Below, piece by piece: positions 7,174-15,577 of a DNA stretch of 35,548 nucleotides. The DNA lies in NCBI GenBank assembly GCA_946611605.1, contig CAMODU010000009.1, forward strand, positions 1-35,548, in the 5' to 3' direction. A model generated the notes under the pieces. That model saw nothing but the letters and a program-made list of their open reading frames with translations, ran no database searches and had not been told where the DNA came from. This DNA is from an uncultured bacterium. Lineage in GTDB: Bacteria > Bacillota_I > Bacilli_A > RF39 > UBA660. The position numbers and the translations under genes are program-made. Each line of letters begins with the position of its first letter. Position 1 is the stretch's first letter.

Positions 7174-7189
7174 ATAACCACCTAGATAT

Positions 7190-7198
7190 ATTATAACA
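7190..7198 (-). promoter_or_regulatory. Extended -10 promoter of rsmA
   Basis: TGTTATAAT on the minus strand (TG-n-TATAAT, -10 at 7190-7195), immediately beyond the T-run of the preceding terminator and 16 bp before the rsmA ATG. The short leader leaves room only for the ribosome site. Confidence 0.5.
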
Positions 7199-7199
7199 T

Positions 7200-7223
7200 A
7201 AAAAAAGAAGGTTTAACCCTTCT
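7200..7223 (-). terminator. Intrinsic terminator of the 3D-domain gene
   Basis: A 6-bp stem AGAAGG/CCTTCT (7206-7211 with 7218-7223) is followed on the minus strand by a run of at least six T. It overlaps the stop codon at 7222-7224. Confidence 0.7.
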
Positions 7224-7755
7224 ATCTAGACCATCCAAATCTCAATACATCATAAGTTATCTTATGTCTTCCAACAAATTGAGATGCATAAGCTTCGCTT
7301 TCAGTTAATAGATCGATATCAGTACCAAGTACTCCACGATCTAATACAATAGCAGTCATCTTCTTACCATAGTTATCCCATGTAATAACAGATCCACATG
7401 CTAAGTTCTTTGATGAAGCTACAATATTAACTTCTCCATATGTTGGATCATTATACATTGTAGTTCTATCTCTAACATCTTGACCAGTACATCCTAACTT
7501 ACCAGAACATAAAGGACAATCTGCAGCATAACCAGTTAAATCACCAGTAAATCTATCTAGAGGATACCACATATCAGTATAATGTATTTCTTCGTACTTT
7601 GTTGCCATAGCTGTTAAATCTAATGTCTTATTCATTGAATCATTAGATATTTTACCATTTGTTGTGAATGTATTTACTTTAGTCATTGAAAATATTAAAG
7701 CTAACAATAATAAAATTTTTGATGCTTTAACAAATCTAGAAAAAACCTTTTTCAT
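7222..7755 (-). CDS. Secreted 3D-domain protein (YabE/Rpf-like wall hydrolase domain)
   Basis: ATG at 7755 is chosen because AGGGTGA precedes it by 6 nt; the open frame runs back to a GTG at 7764. The result is 177 residues. Residues about 8-29 are a signal peptide or membrane anchor after KKVFSRFVKASK. The C-terminal half holds a 3D domain, named for three conserved aspartates. TGYAADCPLCSGKLGCTG precedes it, then GSVITWDNYGKKMTAIVLDRG and GTDIDLLTES, where the two final D motifs sit. 3D domains occur in YabE, YocH and MltA-type lytic transglycosylases that cut peptidoglycan outside the cell. The G5 and DUF348 repeats of Bacillus YabE are missing, so this is a minimal version. Four cysteines before the 3D core (in ADCPLCSG, LGCTG and LACGS) may form disulfides. 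The position between tatD and rsmA is that of yabE. Confidence 0.85.
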   Translation of the reverse strand: MKKVFSRFVKASKILLLLALIFSMTKVNTFTTNGKISNDSMNKTLDLTAMATKYEEIHYTDMWYPLDRFTGDLTGYAADCPLCSGKLGCTGQDVRDRTTMYNDPTYGEVNIVASSKNLACGSVITWDNYGKKMTAIVLDRGVLGTDIDLLTESEAYASQFVGRHKITYDVLRFGWSR

Positions 7756-7776
7756 TATTCTCACCCTACATGTCTA

Positions 7777-7785
7777 ATTATAACA
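7777..7785 (-). promoter_or_regulatory. Extended -10 promoter of the 3D-domain gene
   Basis: TGTTATAAT on the minus strand (-10 TATAAT at 7777-7782). A TTTCAC hexamer at 7800-7805 is a possible weak -35 with 17-bp spacing. It lies in the 38-bp gap after tatD. Confidence 0.5.
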
Positions 7786-7793
7786 TATAAGTG

Positions 7794-8540
7794 TCAAATG
7801 TGAAATATTTTTGTTGCATTTTTAGAAGTTTTATCCTTTATCTCTTCTAAATCTATTCCTTTTAAGTTTGATATAAAATCAGCAATATATTTAACATTAG
7901 CTGGTTCATTTGGTTTTCCACGATTTGGTTCAGGAGATAAGTAAGGAGAATCAGTTTCTAATAATAAGTTATCTAATGGAATATCCTTAATTACATTTTT
8001 AATATTAGCATTCTTAAAAGTAATTACTCCTCCAACACCTAAGTAATAACCACGTTTGATATAAATATCTGCTGTTTCCTTAGAACCTGAGAAACAGTGA
8101 ATATCAACTACTAAATCATATTCGCCTAATATATCAGTTATATCTTTAGTAGCTTCTCTTGAATGTACAACAACAGGTTTATTATATTTCTTAGCTAATT
8201 CTAATTGATATCTAAATACTTCTATTTGTTTTTCTTTATTTTCTTTTGTGTAATAATAATCTAATCCTATTTCACCTATAGCTACAAACTTAGGATCATC
8301 TTTATTATCATAAATTATTCTTTCTAATTCAGATAAATCATCATCTAAATCCTCTGGATGAATACCTAAACAATAATAGTAATTATCATACTTTTTACTG
8401 TTTTCTATTACCTCATAACAAGAAGAAATATTATCAGCAGCAACAACTACCTTATCTATACCATTTTCTTTAGCACGTAATAATACTTCTTCTATATTAT
8501 CATAGTATTCATTAAATAAATGAGCATGTGTATCTATCAT
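7794..8540 (-). CDS. tatD: TatD family metal-dependent deoxyribonuclease
   Basis: The protein has 248 residues. It begins MIDTHAHLF, the H-x-H metal motif, and contains AIGEIGLDYYYTKENKEKQIEVFRYQLELA (Glu ligand), VVHSREA and DIHCFSG (His ligands) and LLLETDSPYLSPEPNRGKPNEP (the Asp ligand and the family signature). TatD proteins are TIM-barrel amidohydrolase-fold nucleases acting as 3'-5' exonucleases in repair and DNA degradation. The start is 1 nt from the mfd stop, so it is translated with mfd. The stop codon is TGA, one of the clear TGA stops in this window and evidence against a mycoplasma code. The gene is equivalent to Bacillus yabD, but mfd and pth, which lie farther downstream in Bacillus, are here placed directly before it. 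Confidence 0.95.
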   Translation of the reverse strand: MIDTHAHLFNEYYDNIEEVLLRAKENGIDKVVVAADNISSCYEVIENSKKYDNYYYCLGIHPEDLDDDLSELERIIYDNKDDPKFVAIGEIGLDYYYTKENKEKQIEVFRYQLELAKKYNKPVVVHSREATKDITDILGEYDLVVDIHCFSGSKETADIYIKRGYYLGVGGVITFKNANIKNVIKDIPLDNLLLETDSPYLSPEPNRGKPNEPANVKYIADFISNLKGIDLEEIKDKTSKNATKIFHI

Positions 8541-8541
8541 A

Positions 8542-11500
8542 TTAATTGCTCCAATCTATCATATTTATTATTTCATCTAGTAATCTAACTTCATAATAAA
8601 TAAAATGTTTATCTAAATTAATAGTAGGTAATGTTATATATATTCTTTTATTTTGATATTTTAACCTATATTTAGGATGAATATTATATGTCACTAAGAA
8701 TAGTTTTTCTCCATCTATTCTATCTGATATTTCAGGTGGTAATTCTATAGTAATAATATTGTCTCTTTTATCAACACGTTTAATAGATAACTTATTAGCT
8801 AACTTTTCAAACCACTCTTCATACATATATATTTCCATATTATTATCTATCTTACCAAATCTATCTTCAATTTGATGTTTAATCATATCTAATGATTCTT
8901 GATCCTTTATCTCATTTATCATCTTATGTATCTCAATTTTAATTGATTCTTCAGATACATAATCATCTGATATATGATTACTTAATTCTATCAACGGATT
9001 ACCTGTTTCCTCAGATTCTTCAATTACTTCTTCACCATTTAATTTCTTTATTTCTTCATTTACCATTTGAGTATATAAATCTATTCCTATTGAATCGATA
9101 AAACCTGCTTGTTCAGATCCTAATATATCTCCAGCGCCTCTTATAGATAAATCTCTCATTGCTATTTTATAACCTGATCCTAATTCAGTAAAATCTTTAA
9201 TAGATTGTAATCTTTTGATTGCTGTATCAGTTAATACTTTTGCTGGTTTATACATAAGATATGCATATGCAATCTTATTAGATCTACCAACTCTACCTCT
9301 TAATTGATATAACTGAGCAAGTCCAAATGTATCAGCATCTATAACAATTAATGTATTAACGTTAGGTATATCTATACCCGTTTCAATTATCGTAGTACAT
9401 ACTAACACATTAAACTTATTATCAACAAAGTCAGAAACGACTTCTTCTAAATCATTTTTATCCATCTTACCATGAGCAATATTTATAGTTGCTTCAGGTA
9501 CTAATAACTTAATTCTATTTCTAAAATCTTCTATATCTTGTACTCTGTTATATAGAATAAATACTTGTCCATCTCTAGATAGTTCTTTATAGATAGCATC
9601 TTTTATAAGAACATCATTTTCTTCTAATACATAAGTTTGAACAGGATATCTATCTACAGGTGCAGTATCAATTATAGATAAATCTCTTAAACCTGACATG
9701 GCCATTTTAAGAGTTCTTGGTATTGGTGTAGCTGATAATGTTAATACATTAACATCATTTCTTAATTCTTTTATCTTTTCTTTATGAGTTACACCAAATC
9801 TTTGCTCTTCATCTATTACTAATAATCCTAGATTCTTATATTTAACTTTTTCATTAAATAATTTATGAGTACCAAATACTATATCAATCTTTCCTTCTTC
9901 TAATTCCTTATAGATTCTATTTTGTTCTTTAACAGAAGTAAATCTATTAAGTAATGCAATATTAATAGGAAAATCTTTAAATCTTTCTAATGCGTTATAG
10001 TATTGTTGTCTAGATAATAAAGTAGTAGGACATAGATAAGCTACTTGATATCCATTTATAACTGCTTTAAACATACCTCTAAATGCTACTTCAGTCTTAC
10101 CAAATCCAACATCACCACATAATAATCTATCCATTGGTATAGATGATCTTAAATCTTTATCAACTTCATTAATACTTTTAATTTGATCAGACGTTTCATC
10201 ATATTCAAAATAATCACCAAATATTACCTCATCTTCATAAGTATTAAATACAGGTCCTTTAACACTAGCACGAGCAGCATATAACTTAATAAGTTCTTCA
10301 GATATATCATGAATTCTATTCTTAACTCTTAACTTAGTTTTAGCCCAAGTAGTTGAATTAAGTTTGTTTATATGAGGTGCTACACCATCTTGATCTGCAT
10401 ATTTGTATATAGTATTTATTCTTTCAACAGGTATATATACTTTATCATTACCTTGATAGTTTATAAGAATGTAATCTCTTATTAAATCACCTTTTGTAAT
10501 TGCAGTTATACCACCATATATACCTATACCATGAGCTGAATGAACAACATAATCACCAACATGTAATTCATTATAATCATTTATTTTTTTACCCATTTTA
10601 TATGAGTTCTTATAATTGGTATAAACATGTTGGTCATCTATATCATATTCAGAAATATAAATATAATTATTAATTATAAATCCTTCATTAATCTTTTTCT
10701 TTAAAATATTTATTTTACCTTGTTTTATGGAATCTATATTAATATCACTGAAGTATTCTTTAATTCTATCTATTTGTTTATCTTTAGATAAACAAATAAC
10801 TAATGTGTTTTTCTTACAATTATCTAAACAATAATCCTTTAAACGCTCATAGTCACCTTTAAATTTTATAATAGGTTTAGAATTATAATTAGTTGAATAC
10901 TCAAGGTTATTAATAGTTTCAATTTTAATATAATCTTCTACTTTTATTTCATCAAAATCATACATATATTTATATTCATTTTCTATATGTTTAGATTCTT
11001 TAAATGATTTAATATCATCTACTATTTTATTATAACCATTTAATATTTGATTATAATCAACATAGAATACCTCAGGATTACTTAAATAATCATATAAACT
11101 ATTATGATTATCACTTAATACTTCTTGGAAAGGTTTAATAGAATACTCATTAATCTCATTAATACTTAATTGAGTATTTTCATCAAACCATCTTATATTA
11201 TCAATTTCATCTCCAAACAATTCTATTCTAATTGGATGTTCCTCTTCTATTGGGAATATATCAATTATATATCCTCTTAATGCATATTCACCTGTGGCTG
11301 TGACTAAAGAAGTTTGTTTATAACCTAATACTTCTAATCTATCAATTAAAGAATCTCGATTAATCTCTATTCCTTTAGATAAATTAATAGTTAAACTATC
11401 TTGTTCTTTAATAGATGGTAAATATCTTAGATAACCCATTAAGTTAGTAACAATTATAGATTTCTTGTTTTCCTTTATTCTTTCTAATACTTCCAATCTT

Positions 11501-11757
11501 TTAACTTTTAAGTCCGGAGATAAAGCAACAGCAACTGATGCTAAAAAGTCGTCCATAGGAAAAAGAAAAACATCGTCAGTATATGTTTTTAACTTTTGAA
11601 AAATCTTATTAGAATCATATAAACTGTTAGTAACTATTAATACATTCTTATCATATCTATTATAATAAGTTAGATAGTATAGTATTTGTAATTCATCACA
11701 CAATCCACATACAGTTTCATGATCCTTGAAGTTGAATATATCATTCAAGAAATCCAT
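8542..11757 (-). CDS. mfd: Transcription-repair coupling factor Mfd
   Basis: The protein has 1071 residues, slightly shorter than the usual 1130-1180. The UvrB-like N-terminal part has LYDSNKIFQKL and GEYALRGYIIDIFP. The RNA polymerase interaction domain starts near GDYVVHSAHGIGIYGGI, followed by a superfamily 2 helicase with Walker A LLCGDVGFGKTEVAFR, a DEEQRFG motif II, SATPIPRTL motif III, TTIIETGIDIP and QLRGRVGRS motif VI. The C-terminal TRCF domain follows (IEDRFGKI). Mfd pushes stalled RNA polymerase off lesions and recruits UvrA. It lies between pth (9 nt gap upstream) and tatD (1 nt downstream), so it is part of one operon. The ribosome site is AGGGG. Confidence is near certain because all helicase motifs are present. 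Confidence 0.98.
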   Translation of the reverse strand: MDFLNDIFNFKDHETVCGLCDELQILYYLTYYNRYDKNVLIVTNSLYDSNKIFQKLKTYTDDVFLFPMDDFLASVAVALSPDLKVKRLEVLERIKENKKSIIVTNLMGYLRYLPSIKEQDSLTINLSKGIEINRDSLIDRLEVLGYKQTSLVTATGEYALRGYIIDIFPIEEEHPIRIELFGDEIDNIRWFDENTQLSINEINEYSIKPFQEVLSDNHNSLYDYLSNPEVFYVDYNQILNGYNKIVDDIKSFKESKHIENEYKYMYDFDEIKVEDYIKIETINNLEYSTNYNSKPIIKFKGDYERLKDYCLDNCKKNTLVICLSKDKQIDRIKEYFSDINIDSIKQGKINILKKKINEGFIINNYIYISEYDIDDQHVYTNYKNSYKMGKKINDYNELHVGDYVVHSAHGIGIYGGITAITKGDLIRDYILINYQGNDKVYIPVERINTIYKYADQDGVAPHINKLNSTTWAKTKLRVKNRIHDISEELIKLYAARASVKGPVFNTYEDEVIFGDYFEYDETSDQIKSINEVDKDLRSSIPMDRLLCGDVGFGKTEVAFRGMFKAVINGYQVAYLCPTTLLSRQQYYNALERFKDFPINIALLNRFTSVKEQNRIYKELEEGKIDIVFGTHKLFNEKVKYKNLGLLVIDEEQRFGVTHKEKIKELRNDVNVLTLSATPIPRTLKMAMSGLRDLSIIDTAPVDRYPVQTYVLEENDVLIKDAIYKELSRDGQVFILYNRVQDIEDFRNRIKLLVPEATINIAHGKMDKNDLEEVVSDFVDNKFNVLVCTTIIETGIDIPNVNTLIVIDADTFGLAQLYQLRGRVGRSNKIAYAYLMYKPAKVLTDTAIKRLQSIKDFTELGSGYKIAMRDLSIRGAGDILGSEQAGFIDSIGIDLYTQMVNEEIKKLNGEEVIEESEETGNPLIELSNHISDDYVSEESIKIEIHKMINEIKDQESLDMIKHQIEDRFGKIDNNMEIYMYEEWFEKLANKLSIKRVDKRDNIITIELPPEISDRIDGEKLFLVTYNIHPKYRLKYQNKRIYITLPTINLDKHFIYYEVRLLDEIINMIDWSN

Positions 11758-11766
11758 ATAAACCCC

Positions 11767-12312
11767 TTAGTTATATTTGCCCATCAATTCATTAATTTGT
11801 GAATAATCAAATTCTTCAATAATTTTGTTAATATCACTAAACTTATCAACAATAGTTTTCATATCTTCTTTACCTATTTTACCTAATACATAATCTTTAG
11901 TATCAATAGATCTATCTTGTGATACTCCTACTTTAATTCGTGCAAAAGCATCAGTTCCTAAGTTAGCAATAATATCTTTAATTCCATTATGACCACCAGC
12001 AGTTGAGTTAACTTTTAATCTAATCTTACCAACTGGTAAGTCTAAATCATCTTGAATAACTAAAATATCTTTAATATCGATATCAAAATAATTCTTGTAT
12101 TGTCTTACTACTCCACCGGATAAATTCATATATGATTGAGGTTTAACAAATATATATTTTTCTCCATGAATATTAGTTTCATAATATAAACCATTAAACT
12201 TAGAAGACCATTTAACATCTCCTAAATAGTTATCTAAACACATAAAACCAATATTATGTCTAGTTTTTTCGTATTCCTTACCAGGATTACCTAATCCAAC
12301 TATTAATTTCAT
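11767..12312 (-). CDS. pth: Peptidyl-tRNA hydrolase
   Basis: ATG at 12312 is chosen because AAGGAGGG precedes it and the protein then begins MKLIVGLGNPGKEYEKTRHNIGF, the standard Pth start including the catalytic His (His20 type, in RHNIG). An open frame extends farther back to 12354 but lies inside the upstream gene. The length of 181 residues matches the usual 185-195. Other family motifs are KPQSYMNLSGG (Asn for peptidyl-tRNA) and VIQDDLDLPVGKIRLK with the catalytic Asp, then GGHNGIKDI. Pth cleaves peptidyl-tRNA released early from ribosomes so that the tRNA can be reused. The start lies 1 nt from the stop of the trmN6-like gene, and mfd follows, as in the Bacillus pth-mfd pair. Confidence 0.96.
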   Translation of the reverse strand: MKLIVGLGNPGKEYEKTRHNIGFMCLDNYLGDVKWSSKFNGLYYETNIHGEKYIFVKPQSYMNLSGGVVRQYKNYFDIDIKDILVIQDDLDLPVGKIRLKVNSTAGGHNGIKDIIANLGTDAFARIKVGVSQDRSIDTKDYVLGKIGKEDMKTIVDKFSDINKIIEEFDYSQINELMGKYN

Positions 12313-12313
12313 A

Positions 12314-13039
12314 TTATCCCTCCTTAAAAATATCTTTATATGATTTATCGTCATGGTGAAGAATAATAGGATTTAATACTTTAACATAATCTTCACCTTT
12401 AAACATTGCTTCAAATAATATATAAACGCATCTAGATTGATCATCATTATAAACAGGACAGATTCTTTTAAGACCGAATCCATATTTATTTAGTTCTATA
12501 ATTACATCTGATAATCTTTCAGGTCTATGAACCATATATAAATATCCACCTGTGTTTAATAGTTTAGAAGATATCTTTAAAATATCTTCTAATTTTAATT
12601 TGATTTCATGTCTAGCTATTGCTTTAATTTCTTCATCGTTTAATCTTGTTTCATCATATTTAAAATATGGTGGATTACAAGTTATTACATCGAAATGTTT
12701 ATTCTTAAATAACTTAGTACAATTTTTAACATCATCATTGATAATATCTATATTAGTTAGCTTATTATACTCTAATGATTCAATAGCTAAGTCATATATT
12801 TCTTTTTGAATTTCTACACCTGTAATATGTATATTGTCACCATATCTTTTAGTTAATATCATAGGTATAGGTGCATTACCAGTGCATAAATCTAGTATCT
12901 CTTTATCTTTCTTCTTTAACTTAACAAACTCAGATAATAACACTGAGTCTGATGCAAATTTAAAATAATCTTTTATTTGATATATCTTATAATCATAATC
13001 AAATAAATCATTTATCTCTTTTTGGACATTTGGCTTCAT
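12314..13039 (-). CDS. tRNA1(Val) adenine-N6 methyltransferase-like (YabB/TrmN6)
   Basis: This is a Class I methyltransferase with SAM motif ILDLCTGNAPIPMIL near residues 45-60 and the adenine-N6 catalytic motif VITCNPPYFK. The usual YabB/TrmN6 start region (YQIKDYFKFASDSVLLSEF) is present before the SAM loop, matching Bacillus YabB, which lies next to ricT/yabA on the same arm. Start: ATG at 13039 has a GGAGA ribosome site 11 nt upstream; ATG at 13057 is also in frame with little support, so the true start is uncertain by a few residues. The gene overlaps the ricT 3' end by about 30 nt and is translationally coupled to pth after it. YabB/TrmN6 proteins methylate adenine 37 of tRNA1(Val) in E. 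coli; the exact target here is inferred only. Confidence 0.85.
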   Translation of the reverse strand: MKPNVQKEINDLFDYDYKIYQIKDYFKFASDSVLLSEFVKLKKKDKEILDLCTGNAPIPMILTKRYGDNIHITGVEIQKEIYDLAIESLEYNKLTNIDIINDDVKNCTKLFKNKHFDVITCNPPYFKYDETRLNDEEIKAIARHEIKLKLEDILKISSKLLNTGGYLYMVHRPERLSDVIIELNKYGFGLKRICPVYNDDQSRCVYILFEAMFKGEDYVKVLNPIILHHDDKSYKDIFKEG

Positions 13040-13802
13040 ATTGTTTAATTTCTCCATCTATATCAACTGAGTACTTCTTATTTAATATATCTAATGAAAC
13101 TACTTTACCTTCACCATCTGGTGTTTTAATCTTTTGTCCAATAGAAGGAAGTTCTTTTCTATGACATGTATATACTTCATCTTCATATGATAAGCAGCAT
13201 AATAATCTACCACATAAACCATTTATCTTTGTAGGATTTAATGCTAATCCTTGATTCTTTGCCATGTTTATAGATATTGTTTCAATACCATTTAAGAATG
13301 ATCCGCAACAAAGTGGTCTGCCACATTGTCCTAAACCACCTACAAGTTTAGATTTATCTCTTACACCTATTTGATGTAATTCAATTCTAGTCTTAAATGA
13401 AGCAGCTAAACTCTTAACTAATTCTCTAAAATCTACTCTGTCATCTGCAGTAAAATTAAATGTTAATTGTTTTCTATCTAAAGTATAAGATGCATCTAAT
13501 AATCTCATGTCTAAGCCTAATTCTTTAGCTTCTTTTCTCGCAAACTCCAATGCGTCTTTAGCTTTAGTTACATTCATTTCATATTGTTTAACATCCTTAT
13601 CAGTTGCTATTCTAAGTATATGTTTCATCTTATCAACATCTAAATTCTTTGTATTTTCTACATCTAATTCAGTTACTTTGGCATATTGTTCACCATTTTC
13701 AGTATCAACAACTACATAATCATTTAAATGTAACTCTAAATCATCATTTATAAAAAAATATGTATTACCAAAACTTTTAAATCTAATTCCTACTATATTC
13801 AT
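13008..13802 (-). CDS. ricT: PSP1 domain protein RicT (YaaT), RNase Y/Fe-S complex subunit
   Basis: ATG at 13802 follows GGGAG by 8 nt; a farther ATG at 13817 overlaps holB and has no such site. The product is 264 residues and is the PSP1-domain protein of the RicA-RicF-RicT complex. Two cysteine-rich blocks, LGQCGRPLCCGSFL and NGLCGRLLCCLSYE (both C-G-R-x-L-C-C), are the Fe-S ligand pattern known for RicT. The rest is the PSP1 fold (YVVVDTENGEQYAKVTELD near residues 30-50). In Bacillus the complex binds two [4Fe-4S] clusters, promotes RNase Y cleavage of several mRNAs and aids competence and sporulation decisions. The partners RicA and RicF are not in this window. It follows holB at 5 nt, as in Bacillus. 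Confidence 0.93.
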   Translation of the reverse strand: MNIVGIRFKSFGNTYFFINDDLELHLNDYVVVDTENGEQYAKVTELDVENTKNLDVDKMKHILRIATDKDVKQYEMNVTKAKDALEFARKEAKELGLDMRLLDASYTLDRKQLTFNFTADDRVDFRELVKSLAASFKTRIELHQIGVRDKSKLVGGLGQCGRPLCCGSFLNGIETISINMAKNQGLALNPTKINGLCGRLLCCLSYEDEVYTCHRKELPSIGQKIKTPDGEGKVVSLDILNKKYSVDIDGEIKQYEAKCPKRDK

Positions 13803-13807
13803 AATAT

Positions 13808-14665
13808 CTACTCCCATACCATAAATAATTTGTTAACAAATAAGTCTTTATTAACATTTAATCTATAATCATTTAAGAACTCTTCTAATAATTTAATTCT
13901 TTTAGTCAAAATAGACACATCCTCAGTTTTAATTAAACCGAGTAATTCCTGTGCATATTCGAGATTATTATAATTATTATTAACAATATTTTCAAACTTT
14001 ATTACATATATTTTATAAACTAATTTAAATATCTTTAAGATATCTTCACGTTCTTTTGCTGTAATTGAACTTACTTTAGCTAATCTTTCATATGATTGAT
14101 CACTATTTAAACATTCAATTATATTCTTAGTAAAATTATAATATGAATCATATTCTTCCTCATTTATATCTAATAAATCAAGTATAGAATTATTGCCATA
14201 TCTCATTATAATATGTTCACATCTTGACGATATTGTAGGTAACATAGATGAATATCTATTAGTTATAAAGAAACCAACTATACCTTCCTCAGGCTCTTCG
14301 AGAAACTTTAGTATACTATTAGCTGCAGTTTGATTTAATAAATCAGCTTCACATATAACATACATAGAATATTTACTAATTAATGGTTGTGTCATAAATT
14401 GAGCTAATATATTATCAATAGGTTCAACATTTATTTCTTTTTTCTCTGGTCTAACAGTAATTATATCTGGATTAGTACCAGCATCTATTGTATGACATAC
14501 ATTACAGTCATCTATAGTTCCATTCTTACAATTCACTTTTTTAATAATATTAATTATATCTTGATAACATGCATTAATATTATTTGTCTCAATTAAAAAT
14601 GCATGAGAATTATTATTCTCATGGAATGAATTAATAATAGAATTTATTATTTCTTCATTGTTCAT
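13808..14665 (-). CDS. holB: DNA polymerase III subunit delta' (clamp loader)
   Basis: The protein has 285 residues, near the short end of the family. The AAA+ fold is present without a functional P-loop (LIETNNINACYQDI in its place), as normal for delta'. A four-Cys zinc-type cluster occurs at about 46-60 (NCKNGTIDDCNVCHT), and the arginine-finger SRC motif is ISSRCEHII at about 147-155. The usual sensor block AANSILKFLEEPEEG is there. Delta' works with delta and the gamma/tau subunits to open and load the beta clamp (dnaN). The start has AGGAG about 7 nt upstream, and the gap to the recR stop is 9 nt. The gene order recR-holB-ricT matches Bacillus apart from lost intervening genes. Confidence 0.93.
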   Translation of the reverse strand: MNNEEIINSIINSFHENNNSHAFLIETNNINACYQDIINIIKKVNCKNGTIDDCNVCHTIDAGTNPDIITVRPEKKEINVEPIDNILAQFMTQPLISKYSMYVICEADLLNQTAANSILKFLEEPEEGIVGFFITNRYSSMLPTISSRCEHIIMRYGNNSILDLLDINEEEYDSYYNFTKNIIECLNSDQSYERLAKVSSITAKEREDILKIFKLVYKIYVIKFENIVNNNYNNLEYAQELLGLIKTEDVSILTKRIKLLEEFLNDYRLNVNKDLFVNKLFMVWE

Positions 14666-14674
14666 TTTTAACTC

Positions 14675-15268
14675 CTATAATTCTATTCTATCTAATAAAG
14701 CCCTATCTAATGTTATTGAATCTAGGTAATCTATATCAACACCCATAGGTATACCATATGATAATCTAGATACTTTAACACCTTTACCATCTAGTATTTT
14801 CTTAATATACATAGTAGTTGTTTCGCCTTCAATTGTTGGCTTTAAAGCTAGGATGATTTCAACATCTTCCTTACCTTCAATTCTAGTTATTAAACTACTT
14901 ATATTAACATCTTCAGGTAATATTCCTTCCATAGGAGAAATTAATCCATTAAGTACATGATATTTTCCTTGAAAAGAACCTGACTTTTCAAACATAAATA
15001 CAGACTTATAATCTTCAACAACGCATATAATATTGTCTTTTCTAGATTTATCAGTGCATATAGAACATTCATCTTTATCAGTTAAATGCCCACAAGTCTT
15101 ACATCTATGTAATTGTTCCTTGCATGTCTTTATACTCTTAGAAAATTCCTCTATTTCTTCTTCATCTAAATCTAAAATAGATAAAGCAAATCTTTCAGCA
15201 CTTTTTTCTCCTATACCAGGAAGTCTTTTAAATGAATTAATTGCATTATTTAATGACTCTGGATACAT
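14675..15268 (-). CDS. recR: Recombination protein RecR
   Basis: The protein has 197 residues, the family's normal length. It opens with the helix-hairpin-helix region INSFKRLPGIGEKSAERFAL (about 10-29) that binds DNA. The zinc finger follows: CKTCGHLTDKDECSIC (about 57-72, four Cys), then the Toprim domain IICVVEDYKSVFMFEKSG. RecR works with RecO and RecF to load RecA at gaps. The ybaB-recR pair is conserved in Firmicutes. The start lies 1 nt from the ybaB stop, with a GGCGGA-type ribosome site inside ybaB, implying coupling. No odd residues are seen. Confidence 0.97.
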   Translation of the reverse strand: MYPESLNNAINSFKRLPGIGEKSAERFALSILDLDEEEIEEFSKSIKTCKEQLHRCKTCGHLTDKDECSICTDKSRKDNIICVVEDYKSVFMFEKSGSFQGKYHVLNGLISPMEGILPEDVNISSLITRIEGKEDVEIILALKPTIEGETTTMYIKKILDGKGVKVSRLSYGIPMGVDIDYLDSITLDRALLDRIEL

Positions 15269-15269
15269 A

Positions 15270-15566
15270 TTACATCAATCCGCCTAATTGTTTAGAATAA
15301 GCCCCTAATTTGGCTTCTGTATCTTTATCTACCTTGCTAATAGCGTCATTCATAGCAATTTTAATCATATCTTCTAATACTTCAATATCTTCTTCATCTA
15401 ATGATTTAACCTTTAAGTTAACTGATTTAATCTTCTTAGATCCATAGATAGTAATATCTATCATTTCGGAAGTACCAGTATATTCAGAACTATTAATTTG
15501 TTCTTGTTTTGCTTGAATGTCTTTTTGCATTCTTTGTGCTTGTTGTAACATTGCTTGCATATTCAT
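15270..15566 (-). CDS. YbaB/EbfC nucleoid-associated protein
   Basis: The protein has 98 residues, typical for the family. The opening MNMQAMLQQAQRMQKDIQAKQ is the signature Met/Gln-rich helix, and residues about 32-60 (GTSEMIDITIYGSKKIKSVNLK) are the beta-sheet with the characteristic 'G-G/S-h-h-x-h-x-h-x-G' turn. A final helix ends GAYSKQLGGLM. YbaB forms a dimer with tweezer-like helices that bind DNA. Its location between dnaX and recR is one of the most conserved gene neighbourhoods in bacteria. The gap to the dnaX stop is 11 nt and the ribosome site is AGGAGAG. Confidence 0.96.
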   Translation of the reverse strand: MNMQAMLQQAQRMQKDIQAKQEQINSSEYTGTSEMIDITIYGSKKIKSVNLKVKSLDEEDIEVLEDMIKIAMNDAISKVDKDTEAKLGAYSKQLGGLM

Positions 15567-15577
15567 ATAAATCTCTC

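Noticed and set aside
7794-7796. Possible mycoplasma code with TGA as Trp
   Set aside because: TGG is used for Trp throughout, TGA ends recF and tatD at sensible lengths, and no conserved Trp position is found encoded by TGA.
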